In this document: positions 6,904 to 8,056 of the stretch, piece after piece
How positions within the stretch are numbered: the first letter of the stretch is position 1
How the letters are laid out: each line of letters opens with the position of its first letter
Source: Acidimicrobiaceae bacterium
Lineage (GTDB): Bacteria; Actinomycetota; Acidimicrobiia; Acidimicrobiales; Bog-793
DNA: 8,056 nucleotides
NCBI GenBank assembly: GCA_027306715.1
Contig: DAHUZG010000262.1
Span: forward strand, 1-8,056
Direction of reading: 5' to 3'
Notes under the pieces: model-generated
Seen by the model: only the letters and a program-made list of their open reading frames with translations
Database searches by the model: none
What the model was told of the DNA's origin: nothing
Translations under genes and position numbers: made by a program

Positions 6904-6930
6904 TCTCACTGGCTGGCTCGGGCCGCATCG

Positions 6931-6943
6931 GGACGGTCCGTCC
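6931..6943 (-). terminator. Candidate short hairpin just past the stop of the right-hand gene
   Basis: GGACG (6931-6935) pairs with CGTCC (6939-6943) around GTC, about 42 nt after the TAG stop. The stem has only 5 bp and there is no T-run, so its role as a terminator is doubtful. Confidence 0.2.
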
Positions 6944-6984
6944 ATAGGGAGGCACTCGACTCCGCTCACTGATCACGAGATGGC

Positions 6985-8056
6985 CTACGTCGGGTTGCTC
7001 GCCGCGAGCACGATCTGGTAGCCGTCGAAGACCACCTCGAACCCGTTGTCGAGCAGGTAGGGAAGCGCGTACTTGGCCTTGGCGAAGGGCGTTGCGTCGC
7101 CAAGGCGGGCTGGGGTGGCATTGCGCACGTCATCGATGAGGACGAGCCCGCGCGGCGAGACAGCACCTGTCGCGATGACAGCACGGGCCTCCTCGAGCTG
7201 ATGGATGGCTACCGGTTCGAGCGGCCACATGTCGCCGGTGTCCACGTAGAGGAGATCTATCGAACCGGGAGGAATCCGGCGGAGATACTCGACGGAGTCG
7301 CTCTCATGATAGTAGAACAGCCCGACGTAGCCAGCCGTGACCAGCTTGCAGCGCTCCAGGTGCGCACTGCTCGAGTCCACCGTGTGGATCTCCGGTGCCA
7401 GTGGCGCGAGGCAGATGGCAGCGAGAAGGCTGAAGCACCCCGCCCCCCAGTCCCAGGTCTCGGGGTGTTCCGGTTGCCACCAGCGTGGGTCGTCGCTGTT
7501 GCATCCCTCGAGGCCCCCGTGCACGAAGCTTCGAATGGTGCCGAGCTCGACGACGCGCCGACCACCGTTGCGTACGAAGTGCGAGAAGGCGAAGGCGAAG
7601 CTGTCGAAGCGCGAAGCCGCTGGCGCGCGGTCTCCGCTCGCCTCGGCGGTGTGGGCGTCGAGATAGCTGCGGAAGGGAAGGAGACGCTCCACCGCGTCCC
7701 GCGCCAGGAAGTCGTTGACGAGTGCCGGCGTGGGGTCCGCCGGCGCGGGGATGACCTTCTCTACCACCAGGGAAGACGCTGGAGTGGTGGGCACATGGTG
7801 TCGTGCGGCGCTCGACGCGATCCGGGCAAAGAGGCGTTCCCAGGCTCGAATGGTGGCGTCAGTGTGTCGGAGGGCGGCACTCTTGGTGGCTCGCCGTACG
7901 GCGTCGAGGTCGGTCGTCTGCAGACGGCGACCGAGGTCGTCCCAGCTGTCGTAGCGGACGAGGAAATCGTGCTCGGGCGCGAACCACTCGGCCAGATCGA
8001 GGCAGTCGTCGTGCAGGTTCGGCCAGAAGAAGCCCGGAGTCGTGGCAAGCTCACGG
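6985..8056 (-). CDS. Glycosyltransferase-like tail fused to a class I SAM-dependent methyltransferase-like domain, 5' end outside window
   Basis: The frame ends at TAG 6985-6987 and stays open to the right edge, giving 356 visible residues. A GTG at 7794 could be taken as the start but lies inside this frame. The 87 residues before it are protein-like, running from RELATTPGFFWPNL through DLAEWFAPEHDFLVRYDSWDDLGRRL to LRHTDATIRAWERLF. That is the pattern of the C-terminal end of GT1/CgeB-type glycosyltransferases (E.F.P..D.L.Y....DL…HT…R). From about visible residue 100 a methyltransferase-like domain follows. It has motif I VVELGTIRSFVHGG (168-181), then CNSDDPRWW and WDWGAGCFSLL (about 185-210), HTVDSS (224-229), IDLLYVDTGDMW (266-277) and GLVLIDDV (303-310). 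I recall the ELGT.RSFV plus WDWGAG pair from methyltransferase-like proteins of surface-glycan clusters. Codon choice is slightly less GC-extreme than in the neighbours. Acceptor and sugar are unknown. The methyltransferase call is good and the glycosyltransferase part moderate. Confidence 0.72.
   Translation of the reverse strand, partial: RELATTPGFFWPNLHDDCLDLAEWFAPEHDFLVRYDSWDDLGRRLQTTDLDAVRRATKSAALRHTDATIRAWERLFARIASSAARHHVPTTPASSLVVEKVIPAPADPTPALVNDFLARDAVERLLPFRSYLDAHTAEASGDRAPAASRFDSFAFAFSHFVRNGGRRVVELGTIRSFVHGGLEGCNSDDPRWWQPEHPETWDWGAGCFSLLAAICLAPLAPEIHTVDSSSAHLERCKLVTAGYVGLFYYHESDSVEYLRRIPPGSIDLLYVDTGDMWPLEPVAIHQLEEARAVIATGAVSPRGLVLIDDVRNATPARLGDATPFAKAKYALPYLLDNGFEVVFDGYQIVLAASNPT

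Larger units (their letters stand above)
6380..6984. other. 605-bp intergenic region without a credible gene
   Basis: Between the protease start and the stop of the right-hand gene no frame shows protein-like composition. Open frames here are Arg/Pro/Ala/Ser-rich and run through the palindrome and the tRNA remnant. The region must hold the protease promoter on the minus strand. A possible -10 (TAGGGT, complement of 6471-6476) lies about 92 nt upstream of the start codon, but no convincing -35 goes with it. Other contents are listed separately: a direct repeat at 6542-6569, a palindrome at 6742-6771, a tRNA-Ser fragment from 6778, and small hairpins at 6881-6903 and 6931-6943. The remainder shows nothing I can name. 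Confidence 0.7.

Noticed and set aside
6392..6976. Minus-strand open frame of 194 codons filling the intergenic region
   Set aside because: Its Arg/Pro/Ser/Ala-rich translation has no domain, passes through the palindrome and tRNA fragment, and reflects the low stop-codon density of high-GC DNA.
7761..8054. Minus-strand 97-codon frame at the right edge
   Set aside because: It overlaps the glycosyltransferase-like frame in another register and has Ser/Thr/Pro/Arg shadow composition.
1..8056. CRISPR array, intact transposase or integrase, rRNA, toxin-antitoxin pair
   Set aside because: None is visible on either strand: there are no regularly spaced identical repeats and no recognisable proteins of these classes.

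Overview
The window is GC-rich (third codon positions are almost all G or C) and reads as chromosomal DNA of a high-GC actinobacterium. The best clue to lineage is the C-terminal repeat of the large secreted protease, a 'GYW…G.V.AFGDA' unit. From general knowledge I associate this unit with secreted proteins of Acidimicrobiia and related Actinobacteria. The lineage is an inference, not a demonstrated placement.

Layout from left to right: (1) the 3' end of a plus-strand gene for a GH76-type alpha-1,6-mannanase-like protein (to 490). (2) A convergent minus-strand gene for a zinc-free MDR oxidoreductase of the quinone-reductase type (537-1475). (3) A 140-bp gap, then a very large minus-strand gene (1616-6379). 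It encodes a 1587-residue secreted sedolisin (peptidase S53) built as signal peptide, pro-domain, catalytic domain, about five IPT/TIG-like Ig folds, one FN3 domain and a six-unit propeller-like repeat. (4) A gene-free stretch of about 605 bp (6380-6984) with a 17-bp-spaced direct repeat, a perfect 30-bp palindrome, the decayed 5' part of a tRNA-Ser(GCU) and small hairpins. (5) A minus-strand gene open at the right edge (6985-8056). Its visible part joins what looks like the C-terminal tail of a glycosyltransferase to a class I SAM-methyltransferase-like domain.

The genes do not form one obvious pathway. GH76, the S53 protease and the glycosyltransferase/methyltransferase protein would all fit cell-surface or extracellular polymer metabolism. 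The oxidoreductase is a generic cytoplasmic enzyme. No CRISPR array, intact transposase, integrase, phage gene or toxin-antitoxin pair is visible. The most unusual parts are the architecture of the protease, the 6.38-6.98 kb intergenic region and the fused glycosyltransferase/methyltransferase reading frame, whose true start lies outside the window.
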